DNA of 16,676 nucleotides from JAGXQV01 sp964527565 (GTDB lineage Bacteria > Pseudomonadota > Gammaproteobacteria > Burkholderiales > Sulfuricellaceae), in assembly GCA_964527565.1 (NCBI GenBank), contig CAZGOY010000057.1:1-16676 (forward strand), read 5' to 3'. The notes beneath the pieces are model-generated. The model was not told the DNA's origin. It did not search any database and saw nothing but the letters and a program-made list of their open reading frames with translations. Each line of letters opens with the position of its first letter. Positions within the stretch are counted from its first letter, which is position 1. Position numbers and translations under genes: made by a program. Below are positions 9,901-16,676 of this stretch, one piece after another.

Positions 9901-12502
9901 GCCATTCGCGTTCTGCGGGTTTACGCAGCAAGTCGACGGCGCTCGACAGCAGGGCGGGGAGGAATATTACTGCGGCGACCAGCAGCGTCCAATACCATGC
10001 GGAACCCGCGCCGAACAGCCAGCCGCCGACCAGCAGGGCGAGCAATGCGGGGGGGACGAGACTGCGGCGCAGGTTGTCGAAGAGTTTCCACACCGACAAG
10101 GCGCTGAGCGGGTTGGCCTGCCATGTTGATTTTTCCCCATCCCCGCCCGGCGGGCCGGGGACGCGCGGCAGCAGCCAGGCGGCCAGTTGCCAGTCGCCGC
10201 GTATCCAGCGATGGCGGCGGCTGGAGTCGATGACGTAGCTGGAAGGATGCTCTTCGATAAGATCGACATCGCTGACCAGCGCCGAACGCGCATAACCGCT
10301 TTCCAGCAGGTCGTGGCTAAGGATCAGGTTTTCCGGAAAACGTCCATCGACAGCCTGGCGAAAGGCATCCACATCATAGATGCCTTTGCCGATGAACGAC
10401 CCCTCGCCGAAGATGTCCTGATAAACGTCGGACACTTCGCGGGTGTAGGGGTCGATGCCCGAATCGCCGGCGAACAGCTTGGTGAAGCGCGACTGGCCGG
10501 CGCTGGTCAGGCTGATGGAGGCGCGCGGCTGGAGAATAGCGTAGCCTTCGACGATGCGCCCCTGGACAGCGTCGTAGACCGGGCGGTTGAGCGGATGGGC
10601 GAGATTGCCGATCAGCGTGCTGGCGGCGTCACGCGGCAATTGCGTATCGGTATCCAGGGTGATGATGTACTGGATCGAGGCGAGGATGGCCGGGTCGCCG
10701 ACGATCTCCGAAAAGGCCGTGCGCTCCCCGCCGCGCAACAGCGCGTTGAACTGCTCCAACTTGCCGCGTTTGCGCTCAAAGCCCATCCACACCCCTTCAT
10801 GGGGATTCCACATGCGGGGCCGGTGGAACAGATAAAAAATACACGGGCGATCTTCGCGGTAGGTCTCGTTGAGCGCCTCGACGGCGGCGCGGGCATGGGC
10901 CAGCAGGGCCTCATCGCCGGGCTGGGTGCGCTCCGGCGCATCGCGAAAATCGGTGAGCAGGGCGAAAAACAGGTTGGCGTCGCGGTTGCCGAGGTAGCGG
11001 ATTTCCAGTGCTTCGAGCAGATCGTCGATTTCCTGCGGCTTGCTCAGCAAGGTGGGGACAATCACCATGCTGCGATACGCGGTGGGAATGCCTTGCGAGA
11101 AATCCATGCGCGGCAAGGCGCGCGGCGGCAACAGCAGGGTGACCGCCTGATTGACCAGCGAAACCGCCAGCGCCGACATGCCGAACAGGGCGGCCAGGGC
11201 AAAAAACCCGGCGCGCCAGCCGTCCGCTGCAAACCCGCCGAAGGAAAACACCCCCCCCCAGGTCGCTAGTCCGGTGAGCAACAGAATCGGCATGAGATAC
11301 AGAAACAGCCGTAAATTGCGGGGCATCCGGCCCGCCAGCGACGACCAGGACAAGCGGCAGTTCAGGGCACGTTCCAGCAGCGGCCTGCCGTGGTCGATCA
11401 GATAGTAACCAACGTGGGCGCTGCGGTCGCCGCGCCCGAGGCGTAGCGCCGCCGCCTGCGCCAGCGCGATGGCCTGGCGGGCCACCGCAAATTCGCTGCG
11501 CGCGCAGCCGCGCGCCATGTCTTCGATGACGTGGCGGTAACGGTCGCGAGTGGCGAAATCCTGCCCCGCGTGTTTTTCCGCCGGATCTTCGCGCAAGGTT
11601 TGCTCGACGACGCTCAGCGATTCGACGTAATCGCGCCAGTTCATTGCGCCGATGAAACGCAAGCTGCCGATGCTATTGGCGATGGAAATCTGGTTGGCGG
11701 CAGCCGTGCGTCCGGCGGCTTCCGACAATTGGGCGGCGCTCACCCCCTGTTCGAACAGCTTATGCTCGACCCAGGTTTGCACGAACGCCATTGCCGGCCC
11801 CTGCGCCTGGAGCCGGGCATAAAACTCTTCGACGAACGGCGCGGTGAGCGGCACGTCGGCATTGGCGAATTCGGCGAGTAACTGAATGAGCTGCTTGGGT
11901 TCTTTTTCAGCGGTCGCCAGCATGCGGTCCGCCCAGGTGATCGCGGCATCGCGCTCCTCGCGCCAATGGGCGATGCGCACCGCGACGCGGCGCAGATTTT
12001 CCAGCAGCGCCAGTTGCAGCATGATCGGGAATGCCCACAACTCGCACAGATTGAGCGCTTCGGCAGTCTGGTAGGAAGCGATGAAATGGGTGCTGTTGTC
12101 GCTATCGACGCGCCCGTCCATGTGTGAAATCAGCTCCAGCGCCAGCTCGTAGATGCGCGGAAACCCGGCGGACAGGCCGTCGGCCAGGCGCGGCAATTGG
12201 CGGCTGTAGCCGCGCGGCAGATGGAGGCGGGCCAGTCCGATTTGCTGCTCGATCAGGTAAAAATTATCGAGCAGCCAGGCTTCCGCCGGGATGATCCGCT
12301 GGCCCGGCGTGACGGCGGCGGTCACCACGTCATACGCCGCCAGCAATACGCGGGCATTGTCCGCCAGGCGCGGCAGCAACTTGTCCGCCCCCTGCTGCGG
12401 GTCGATTTTGTGGCGCACGGCCAACGTCACCGCATGACGCTTGAGTTGCTCGATGCTGAACAACTCGGAGCGTAACAACTCGGTATCCCGGTCATTGCGC
12501 AA
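3938..12502 (-). CDS. ndvB: Cyclic beta-glucan synthase (NdvB/ChvB type, GT84-GH94)
   Basis: A 2854-aa inner-membrane enzyme, the length of Agrobacterium ChvB and Brucella Cgs. The family builds beta-1,2-glucan from UDP-glucose, trims it by phosphorolysis to set ring size, and cyclises it into periplasmic osmoregulated glucan. The N-terminal 390 residues are hydrophilic. Membrane segments lie near 399-419, 431-458, 815-834, 836-856, 881-897, 942-956 and 962-982. The GT84 domain between them carries LDTDTQ (616-621) and RRHRW (762-766). A glycoamylase-like region spans roughly 1000-1540. Two GH94 beta-sandwich units follow (about 1570-1830 and 2040-2335). The C-terminal (alpha/alpha)6 barrel has FRDQLQDTM around 2402 and GDWNDGMN with the likely general acid D2536. 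The start is TTG, with GGA five bases upstream. No in-frame ATG occurs before about residue 128, and the conserved SELFSIEQLKRHA begins near residue 12, so a start near here is required. The linkage made (1,2 or other) is inferred from family. No NdvA/ChvA exporter is in the window. Confidence 0.93.
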   Translation of the reverse strand: MRNDRDTELLRSELFSIEQLKRHAVTLAVRHKIDPQQGADKLLPRLADNARVLLAAYDVVTAAVTPGQRIIPAEAWLLDNFYLIEQQIGLARLHLPRGYSRQLPRLADGLSAGFPRIYELALELISHMDGRVDSDNSTHFIASYQTAEALNLCELWAFPIMLQLALLENLRRVAVRIAHWREERDAAITWADRMLATAEKEPKQLIQLLAEFANADVPLTAPFVEEFYARLQAQGPAMAFVQTWVEHKLFEQGVSAAQLSEAAGRTAAANQISIANSIGSLRFIGAMNWRDYVESLSVVEQTLREDPAEKHAGQDFATRDRYRHVIEDMARGCARSEFAVARQAIALAQAAALRLGRGDRSAHVGYYLIDHGRPLLERALNCRLSWSSLAGRMPRNLRLFLYLMPILLLTGLATWGGVFSFGGFAADGWRAGFFALAALFGMSALAVSLVNQAVTLLLPPRALPRMDFSQGIPTAYRSMVIVPTLLSKPQEIDDLLEALEIRYLGNRDANLFFALLTDFRDAPERTQPGDEALLAHARAAVEALNETYREDRPCIFYLFHRPRMWNPHEGVWMGFERKRGKLEQFNALLRGGERTAFSEIVGDPAILASIQYIITLDTDTQLPRDAASTLIGNLAHPLNRPVYDAVQGRIVEGYAILQPRASISLTSAGQSRFTKLFAGDSGIDPYTREVSDVYQDIFGEGSFIGKGIYDVDAFRQAVDGRFPENLILSHDLLESGYARSALVSDVDLIEEHPSSYVIDSSRRHRWIRGDWQLAAWLLPRVPGPPGGDGEKSTWQANPLSALSVWKLFDNLRRSLVPPALLALLVGGWLFGAGSAWYWTLLVAAVIFLPALLSSAVDLLRKPAEREWRVHLTLTGKSANRPLALALLTLTLLPYDALINLDAILRSGGRMLFTRRGLLLWQLPSYASRNARRTPVDFFLEMWVGPALVLALVYAMGADSPLELLFCAPILALWLGSPLVAWWISLPFSPPAPGLSAAQRLFLRDAARRTWRYFTEFVGPADNWLPPDNFQEYPAPAIASRTSPTNIGLGLLANLAAYDFGYVSAGEFLRLTANTLTSMEKLERYRGHFYNWYDTQTLKPLHPQYVSSVDSGNLVGALLTLQAGLAELKNQPVLSPQAFHGLQDTLRMLAENLHTPPASEPAKNLRFLQDTLHTLTQDGKAQTLAASGVVLDEILRAGEALSGGLPTDTAQSGELLYWTQAFTGQARALRDDLRALMPGQQRLASAPTLAELAGSPPPQSGAIARLALIAQLEERCRKLGVMDFEFLYDTPRGLLTIGYDVGERRRDPSCYDLLASEARLASFLLIAQGQVPQKHWFTLGRLLTSHGGGVSLISWSGSMFEYLMPRLIMPGYENTLLEQTCLTAVARQIEYGSQRGVPWGISESCYNTTDINQVYQYRAFGVPGLGFKRGLGDDLVIAPYAASLALTVLPQAACRNLQTLADSGFLGQYGFYEAIDYTPSRVPRGKGHAIVRAFMAHHQGMSLLAYGHVLFERPMQRRFMAAPLVQAAELLLQERVPKKGSALHPHAAEVIAAARPPDAEAGAIMRVFSEPNTPLPEVHLLSNGRYHVMATHVGGGYSRWHDLAVTRWREDATADCWGTFIYLRDRETGRYWSAAYQPTLRKPSHYEAIFVQARAEYRRRDQAIETHTEISVSAEDDVEIRRVTLTNLSSRPRHIEVTSYAEVVLAPLNADLAHRAFSNLFVQTEILPARQAILCTRRRRTPDEQVPWMFHLLAAPGAVADAPSFETDRARFIGRGRSVADPLALDGSNPSPALSNSDGPVLDPIVAIRRTLTLTPDESATVQIISGVAATREAALALLEKYCDRHFVERAFEMAWFQSQEVLRNLNVGEPDAQIFGRLANSVIFSNALRRAAPGVIARNHTGQPGLWRFAVSGDLPIVLIRIGDLNRIDLVKQVLQAHAYWRMKGLIADLVIINEDFSGYRGVLQDQIVGLINSGPEAQVMNKPGGVFVLRTEELSEDDRVLFQTVARIVFTDTAETLIEQVERRISTERPSDRFEAVRRAGSEAVHPLPPRERIFCNGLGGFTPDGREYVITLEAGQTTPAPWVNVIASPHIGTVVSESGGAYTWVGNAHEFRLTPWHNDPLCDSSGEAFYLRDEESGAYWSPTPLPARGRNGYVCRHGFGYSVFEHEETGIASELTTFVAMDAPVKFVVLKLRNLSKRARRISLTGYWELVLGEWRHANLMHIVTEPDPLSGALFARNAYGRECANRVVFALVSETERRVTGNRSEFIGRNGSLASPAVMRRKQLSNRTGAGLDPCAAIQTVIELAEGQEREIVFLSGAACDDDEARRFIQRFGGPVRARQALEAVWEYWNHTLGAVHVETPDPALDVLTNGWLVYQTLSSRLWGRSGYYQSGGAYGFRDQLQDTMALIHTTPWLAREQLLRCAGRQFLQGDVQHWWHPPNGQGVRTHFSDDYLWLPYATSRYVLATGDSGVLDEAVHFLEGRELNPLEESYYDQPQRSAEAASLYAHCVRAIQHGLRFGGHQLPLMGCGDWNDGMNLVGDKGQGESVWLAWFLYENLGLFAALAQGRNDADFAASCSAQAAALRDNIEAHAWDGGWYRRAYFDDGTPLGSAENDECQIDSISQSWAVISGGGDPQRARQAMAALDARLVRRDAQLIQLLDPPFDKSALEPGYIKGYVPGVRENGGQYTHAAIWAASAFALLGERERAWELFAMLNPVNHGSTPEAIERYKVEPYVMSADIYGAAPHTGRGGWTWYTGASGWMYRLIVETLLGLQLEGERLRIAPCVPAHWASYKMHYRYRETVYHIAFQRVAQGCARITLDGALLEENGLAQAFIPLLDDRREHHVEVDFS

Positions 12503-12628
12503 GACATTCCGGGCGCGTGCCGAAAACCCGAAGTCTCTGATAACGATGACGCTCTCCTCGGTTAAGGTGGAAATGTCGCGGCGTGGCAGGATTGCCTCGG
12601 GTGCGCGGGGATTTGAGGCTACGGAAAA

Positions 12629-12724
12629 TTACCCTGGCCGTCCGTCTGTTGACGCACATAATGCAGGGGGGGGGGGGGAGAGATTGATCTCGACGGGACG
12701 CGCTTCGATCTGGCTGCCCGTCAT
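12629..12724 (-). CDS. Short upstream ORF containing a poly-C tract (uncertain)
   Basis: A 31-codon minus-strand ORF (ATG at 12722-12724, TAA at 12629-12631) beginning MTGSQIEARPVEINLSPPPP, where the prolines come from a run of 13 C. It ends 126 bp before the glucan synthase TTG and is in the same frame, with only its TAA interrupting. With 12 C it would end after 34 codons. With 11 or 14 C it would run about 76-77 codons and stop at 12492-12494, overlapping the glucan synthase start. There is no good ribosome site and no recognised homologue, so translation is unproven. It could be a regulatory leader peptide, a remnant of an older gene or IS, or chance. Confidence 0.25.
   Translation of the reverse strand: MTGSQIEARPVEINLSPPPPALCASTDGRPG
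12666..12678. repeat. 13-bp poly-G (poly-C on minus strand) homopolymer
   Basis: Thirteen consecutive G on the plus strand, 164-176 bp upstream of the glucan synthase start. Tracts of this length are classic slipped-strand mispairing sites, but they are also error-prone in sequencing and assembly. It is the longest homopolymer noticed in the window. Confidence 0.9.
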
Positions 12725-12770
12725 TATGAACCCAAATGACAGGGGGAAATGCTGTTTATTTCGACGTGAC

Positions 12771-12952
12771 TAATTCTACTTTGTCAGATTTCAAGGCAAG
12801 TGGTGTTAGAACGTCCCTTCCCCCCACGGGGGAAGGCTAGGATGGGGGCGAGAAAATCATTCAACCGCTTGATTTAACGCCCCCACCCCAACCCTCCCCC
12901 GTTGGGGGAGGGAGCCAAAAACGTTACAAGGCAATCTGACAAAGTAGAACTA
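12771..12952. mobile_element. MITE-like element, copy 2, with TA flanks
   Basis: The second copy of the element at 53-237, in the same orientation, is 178 bp long (12773-12950). Its terminal inverted repeats are ATTCTACTTTGTCAGATT (12773-12790) and AATCTGACAAAGTAGAAC (12933-12950), with TA at 12771-12772 and 12951-12952. The two copies agree at the ends and in the G/C palindromic core, but the 25 bp or so after the left end are unrelated. The central hairpin pairs differently here: TGGGGGCG (12843-12850) with CGCCCCCA (12878-12885), a perfect 8-bp stem. The copy sits between two tandem minus-strand genes, 48 bp after the kinase stop and about 270 bp before the glucan synthase start, so it would lie in any transcript reading through from one to the other. 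Confidence 0.88.
12862..12874 (-). promoter_or_regulatory. IHF-consensus-like site inside MITE copy 2
   Basis: Minus-strand AATCAAGCGGTTG again fits WATCAANNNNTTR at the same place in the element as in copy 1. Only the unconstrained spacer differs (GCGG here, CTGG in copy 1). As in copy 1, overlap with the palindrome apex is an alternative reason for conservation. Confidence 0.45.
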
Positions 12953-13000
12953 ATTACTATGCCATGGCCTCTCCGGCGGCCTTGCCAGGGCACATGGCCT
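12953..13000. other. Short spacer downstream of the kinase gene
   Basis: This 48-bp gap between the kinase stop and MITE copy 2 contains short GGCC/GCCATGGC palindromes but no stem followed by a T-run on the minus strand. I therefore do not call an intrinsic terminator here. The MITE's own strong hairpins could influence transcript ends. Confidence 0.4.
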
Positions 13001-16000
13001 TCAGCTTTCCAGCACCCCGCGCAGGGCCGGGGTGAACAGCGCCATTTCCTGCGCCAGCTTTTGGTGCAGTTCCGCAATGCCATCCGGCTTATGGTTGCGC
13101 GCCGCTTGCTCGATGGTGCGGGCGATTTCCACGGCGGGCCTGGCCGCGAAATTGCCGAGCAGACCTTTGAGCGTATGCGCGACACGGGCGGTCGTGGCGC
13201 AATCGGCGGCGGCGATGGCGGCATCCAGCGCCGTGAGGTAGGCCGGTGCCTGTTCGAGAAAGTCGGCGCCGATAATGCCGATGATTTCCGCGTCGGCGCT
13301 GTTTTTCAGCGCGCTCGCGTAGTCGAAGGCCGCTGCCTCCGCGCCGTCCGCACCTTCCGAATCCATTGTTGGCCCCAGCGGTGCCGTGACGCACACACCG
13401 GCGATGGCGGCAAACAAGGCTTCGGTATTGATCGGCTTGGAGACGTAGCCGTCCATGCCGGCTTCCAGGCAGCGCTGGCGGTCTTCCGGCATGACGTTGG
13501 CGGTCATGGCGATGATCGGGACGCGCTCGCCGCTGCCCGTTTCCCGCTGCCGGATGTGTTGCGTGGCTTCGATGCCGTCCATTTCCGGCATCTGCATGTC
13601 CATCAGCAGCAGGTCGAATTTCCCGTCCGCTTGCAGTTCCACCGCCTCCCGCCCGTTGTTGGCCAGCGTGACGCGGTGGCCGTGTTTTTCCAGCAGGCGC
13701 ACCGCCAGCTTCTGGTTGATCGGATTGTCTTCCGCCAGCAGGATGCGCAAGCCGTCGGCGACATGCTGGGCGGTGATGTGCCGCCGCGCGGCAAGTTCGC
13801 CGTGCGGCGGCGCCCCCAGCGCGGACTGGATGTTTTTCAGCAGATCGGATTGTTTTACCGGCTTGGTCAGGCAGGCATCCAGCAGCAGTTCGCGGCACAA
13901 CGCGCCACTGTCCGGGCGCATGGCGGAGGAGAGAATAAGCAGCGGCAAGTTCACCGTGGCGGAATTCTGGCGGATTTCGCGCGCCACCTCGAAGCCGTCC
14001 ATCTCCGGCATCATCACGTCGAGAATCACCAACTGGTAGGGATGTTCCGTATTGGCGGCCTGCCACAGCAGCTTGAGGCCTTCCGCCCCGAGTTCGGCGG
14101 TATCGACCAGCATGCCCCAGTTGCCGAGCATTTCGCGGAAAATACGCCGGTTGGTGGCGTTGTCGTCCACCACCAGCACGCGTGCGCCGTTGAGGTCGAC
14201 CGCACGGTGAGGCGGGCACGACGGCGCGCCATCGCGCCCGATTTCCATGCGCGCCTGGAAATGGAAGGTGCTGCCGCGGCCCGCCTCGCTTTCCACCCAG
14301 ATGTTGCCGCCCATCAGCTTGACCAGCCTGCCGGAGATGGTCAGCCCCAGCCCGGTGCCGCCGTATTTGCGCGTGGTGGAACTGTCGGCCTGGGAAAAGG
14401 CCTCGAAGATCAGCGCCTGCTTTTCCGGCGGAATGCCGATGCCGGTATCGGAAACCATGAAGTGCAGGATCGTCTCGCCCTCGCCGATGGCCTCGGGCAG
14501 CGCGCGCACGACAATTTCCCCCTCGCTGGTAAACTTGATGGCGTTGCCCACCAGATTGACGATCACCTGTTTCAGCCGGTGATAGTCGCCCACCAGCAGT
14601 TCCGGTATCTCGGGCGCCACCTCGTAGATCAGTTCCACGCCCTTCTGTTCGGCACGCACCGCCAGCGGCTTGACCACGTCGGCCAGCACGTCGCGCAGGT
14701 CGAAAATCTCCAGGTCGAGTTCCATCTTGCCGGCCTCGATCTTGGAAAAGTCGAGAATGTCGTTGATGACGGTGAGCAGCGAATCGGCGGACGATTTGAC
14801 GATTTCCAAGTATTCGCGCTGCAAGGGGGTCAATTCGGTGTCCAGCGACAGTTCCGTCATGCCGATGATGCCATTCATCGGGGTACGGATTTCATGGCTC
14901 ATGGTGGCGAGAAAATCGCTTTTGGCGCGGCTGGCGGCCTCCGCAGCGTCGCGGGCGACTTCCAGCGCCATCTCGTTCTGCTTGCTGCGGGTGATGTCGG
15001 TACGGATGCTGACGTATTGGTAAGGCAGGCCGCCCTCGTCGAGGAAAGGCACGATGGTGGCGTTGACCCAGTAATGGCTGCCGTCGCGGGCGCGGTTGCA
15101 CACTTCGCCGTGCCACACCTTGCCCTGGGTGATGGTATGCCACAATTCCTCATAGACGGCAGGTGGATGGATGCCGGATTTGACGAGGCGGTGGTTCTTG
15201 CCGAGCAGATCTTCCAGCGGATACTGGCTGATTTCGCAAAACTTGTCGTTGGCGTAGATGATGTTGCCGTGGATATCGGTAATGCTGACGATAGCGTGCT
15301 GGTCGAGCGCGAAATGCTGGTTTTCCAGCTCCGTCATGTTTTTCCGGGCTTGCGCCAGATTGGCGTTGATTTCCTGCGTTCGCTCGTCCACCCGCCGTTC
15401 GAGGCGCTCGTTGGCTTTGTTGGCTTCCGCGATCATGTCGGCCAGATGGTCGCGCATGATTTTCACCGATGCGATCAGACTGGTGGTGTCGCCGGGAAGC
15501 ACGGGAATTTCCGCATCGAGGTCGCCCGCCGCCACTTTTTGCGCGATCTCGGCCGCCACGCAGGGTTCGCCGCCGAGCTGGCGCAGGATGTTGCGGATCA
15601 GGATGAAGGACAGCAGCAGGGTGAGCAGCACGGCGATGGCGGCCAGCCCGACGAAGGTGTTCTGCATGGCTTGGGCGGCGGCGCGGATGCGCGCGGTCTG
15701 GGCGAGCAGGTCTTGTTCCAGCCTTTTTTCCACCTCGTGCAGGCGGTCGATCTTGGCGGTGGCGGCACGAAACCACTGCCCCGGCGTGCGGTCGGTTACC
15801 GGCTGGCCCTCGCGCGCCAGCGCGTAATGCTTGATGCGCTCGACCTCCAGCACTTCCGGTGCGCGCATCCGGTCGCCGTAATAAGCCAGCTGTGCCGGCG
15901 TGGCATACGCCTGGAATTGCCGCATATAAACCAGTTGCGCCGCCAGGTTGGCGACGAATTCGTGGTGCAGGGATTGACCGAGGAAGCCGCCGCTGAAGGC

Positions 16001-16591
16001 GTTGTTGAGCAAAGCGCGTTCCTGCCCGGTATATTCCTTGACGAACAGCAAGCCGTTGTAAGCCAGGGAAGAACGGATAATTCCGGCGTCGCCGTCGCCC
16101 AGCATGGGCAATTGCATGGGCAGTTGCAGCAGGACGGCGATCAGCTTGTTGTAAGCGTGAAAAGAGCGGCTGGCGTCCAGCCGCCGCTCATCGACGGCGG
16201 CACGTTGATGGGGCAAGGCCTGAATCTCCCGCAACGGGCCGTCCAGTGCCAGCCCGTGCGGTGCGGCCTGGTGGCTGGCCTGGTGGTCGCGTGCCAGCTT
16301 TACCAGTTCGCCGCTTACCTGGTCGGTGGCGCGACGCTGGGCGGCCAGGGCAGCCTCGAATCGCTGCCCCTTGCTGGCGAGAAAACCCGACGTGATGCCG
16401 CGTTCCTTTTGCAGCTCATGTACGGCTTCGCCGGTTTTGACGGCGATGCGCACCGTCATTTCGATGTCGTCCATGCCGGCCACCAGGGCAGACTTCTCGC
16501 GGATGCCGCTAGCCGAAAAATAGAGCAGCGCCGCAATCGGGATGAACAGAATGAAAACCAGCTTGGTGCGAATGGAGAGATGGTCGATCAT
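13001..16591 (-). CDS. NIT-HAMP-PAS hybrid histidine kinase with two REC and Hpt domains
   Basis: A 1196-aa inner-membrane sensor with a complete built-in phosphorelay (BarA-like layout). TM1 is at about 9-28. The periplasmic part (about 40-300) carries HELQKERGITSGFLASKG (58-75), the signature of nitrate/nitrite-sensing NIT domains. TM2 is at 313-334, followed by a HAMP-like segment starting LGGEP (339-343), coiled coil to about 425, and PAS plus PAC (425-540). HisKA has MSHEIRTPMNG with H566. The ATPase has N683, DTGIGI (715-720) and GGTGLGL (744-750). REC1 has D809/D810, phospho-acceptor D858 and K910. REC2 has E954/D955, D998, T1030 and K1052. Hpt has AHTLKGLLGNF with H1139. All key residues are intact. 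There is no output domain, so it must signal to a separate response regulator, which is not in this window. The ATG at 16589-16591 has only a poorly placed GGCGGA upstream. The actual ligand is inferred from the NIT family only. Confidence 0.93.
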   Translation of the reverse strand: MIDHLSIRTKLVFILFIPIAALLYFSASGIREKSALVAGMDDIEMTVRIAVKTGEAVHELQKERGITSGFLASKGQRFEAALAAQRRATDQVSGELVKLARDHQASHQAAPHGLALDGPLREIQALPHQRAAVDERRLDASRSFHAYNKLIAVLLQLPMQLPMLGDGDAGIIRSSLAYNGLLFVKEYTGQERALLNNAFSGGFLGQSLHHEFVANLAAQLVYMRQFQAYATPAQLAYYGDRMRAPEVLEVERIKHYALAREGQPVTDRTPGQWFRAATAKIDRLHEVEKRLEQDLLAQTARIRAAAQAMQNTFVGLAAIAVLLTLLLSFILIRNILRQLGGEPCVAAEIAQKVAAGDLDAEIPVLPGDTTSLIASVKIMRDHLADMIAEANKANERLERRVDERTQEINANLAQARKNMTELENQHFALDQHAIVSITDIHGNIIYANDKFCEISQYPLEDLLGKNHRLVKSGIHPPAVYEELWHTITQGKVWHGEVCNRARDGSHYWVNATIVPFLDEGGLPYQYVSIRTDITRSKQNEMALEVARDAAEAASRAKSDFLATMSHEIRTPMNGIIGMTELSLDTELTPLQREYLEIVKSSADSLLTVINDILDFSKIEAGKMELDLEIFDLRDVLADVVKPLAVRAEQKGVELIYEVAPEIPELLVGDYHRLKQVIVNLVGNAIKFTSEGEIVVRALPEAIGEGETILHFMVSDTGIGIPPEKQALIFEAFSQADSSTTRKYGGTGLGLTISGRLVKLMGGNIWVESEAGRGSTFHFQARMEIGRDGAPSCPPHRAVDLNGARVLVVDDNATNRRIFREMLGNWGMLVDTAELGAEGLKLLWQAANTEHPYQLVILDVMMPEMDGFEVAREIRQNSATVNLPLLILSSAMRPDSGALCRELLLDACLTKPVKQSDLLKNIQSALGAPPHGELAARRHITAQHVADGLRILLAEDNPINQKLAVRLLEKHGHRVTLANNGREAVELQADGKFDLLLMDMQMPEMDGIEATQHIRQRETGSGERVPIIAMTANVMPEDRQRCLEAGMDGYVSKPINTEALFAAIAGVCVTAPLGPTMDSEGADGAEAAAFDYASALKNSADAEIIGIIGADFLEQAPAYLTALDAAIAAADCATTARVAHTLKGLLGNFAARPAVEIARTIEQAARNHKPDGIAELHQKLAQEMALFTPALRGVLES

Positions 16592-16622
16592 GCTTGATTA
16601 ATCCGCCGTAGGAACTGTTAAT

Positions 16623-16676
16623 TAACCTGAATTTTGCATAAGAAGGGCGAACTACCAAGTAACTATTTGATATAAT
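16623..16676. repeat. Terminal inverted repeat, right arm (54 bp)
   Basis: An exact reverse complement of 1-54, with the boundary beginning TAACCTGAATTTTGC. Here no MITE sits at its inner edge; instead 31 bp of ordinary sequence separate it from the kinase start codon. Read towards the kinase, it would provide the upstream region for that gene. TTACTT followed 16 bp later by TATGCA is a weak possible promoter, which I do not call as a separate feature. Confidence 0.9.

Larger units (their letters stand above)
12503..12770. other. Non-coding leader region of the glucan synthase gene
   Basis: These 268 bp lie between the glucan synthase start and MITE copy 2; together with that MITE and the spacer after it they make a 498-bp gene-free stretch. 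The region holds a 13-bp G/C homopolymer and a 31-codon upstream ORF (separate entries). I found no convincing sigma-70 promoter on the minus strand: CATAAT and TAATTT candidates both lack a -35 at proper spacing. The frame directly upstream of the TTG start is open for 42 codons back to a TAA at 12629-12631 but has no ATG, GTG or TTG. No conserved domain is recognisable. Confidence 0.6.

Noticed and set aside
12441..12773. A plus-strand 110-codon open frame across the glucan synthase leader
   Set aside because: It overlaps the synthase N-terminus antisense, crosses the poly-G tract, and has no domain or ribosome site.
12902..16597. A 1231-codon open frame on the plus strand, antisense to the whole kinase gene
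   Set aside because: Its codons line up exactly opposite the kinase codons, so stops can appear only where the kinase uses TTA, CTA or TCA. These codons are nearly absent in this GC-rich genome. The translation is not protein-like, while the kinase has intact domains.

Overview
The window is GC-rich and compact, with long uninterrupted genes and almost no TTA, CTA or TCA codons. This points to a high-GC proteobacterium. The style of the UvrD, AGCS, NdvB and NIT-kinase proteins, and the G/C-rich palindromic repeats, lean towards Betaproteobacteria (a guess; no rRNA or marker phylogeny is available here).

Layout: positions 1-54 and 16623-16676 are exact reverse complements, so the whole window is bounded by a 54-bp inverted repeat. 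Next to the left repeat is a roughly 180-bp non-coding MITE-like element (55-235). It is followed by an extended -10 promoter and uvrD (299-2455, +), then, 16 bp later, an AGCS-family amino acid:cation symporter (2472-3797, +). A REP/BIME-type double palindrome (3827-3909) separates these from the convergent 8.6-kb ndvB/chvB-type cyclic beta-glucan synthase gene (3938-12502, -). Upstream of that gene, 12503-13000 is a 498-bp non-coding stretch. It holds a 13-bp homopolymer inside a tiny upstream ORF and a second MITE copy (12773-12950). Finally, 13001-16591 (-) encodes a 1196-aa NIT-HAMP-PAS hybrid histidine kinase with two receiver domains and a C-terminal Hpt domain.

How the genes may work together: UvrD (DNA repair) and the AGCS transporter probably share one transcript by proximity, not by function. 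The kinase and the glucan synthase lie in tandem on the minus strand. A regulatory link (nitrate/nitrite-type sensing to periplasmic glucan production) is possible but not shown, because no DNA-binding response regulator and no NdvA/ChvA exporter is present. The four protein genes belong to known families. The less explained material is non-coding: a TA-flanked palindromic MITE family with an IHF-like core, the terminal inverted repeat, an apparently leaderless uvrD transcript, and a poly-C upstream ORF in frame with the glucan synthase.
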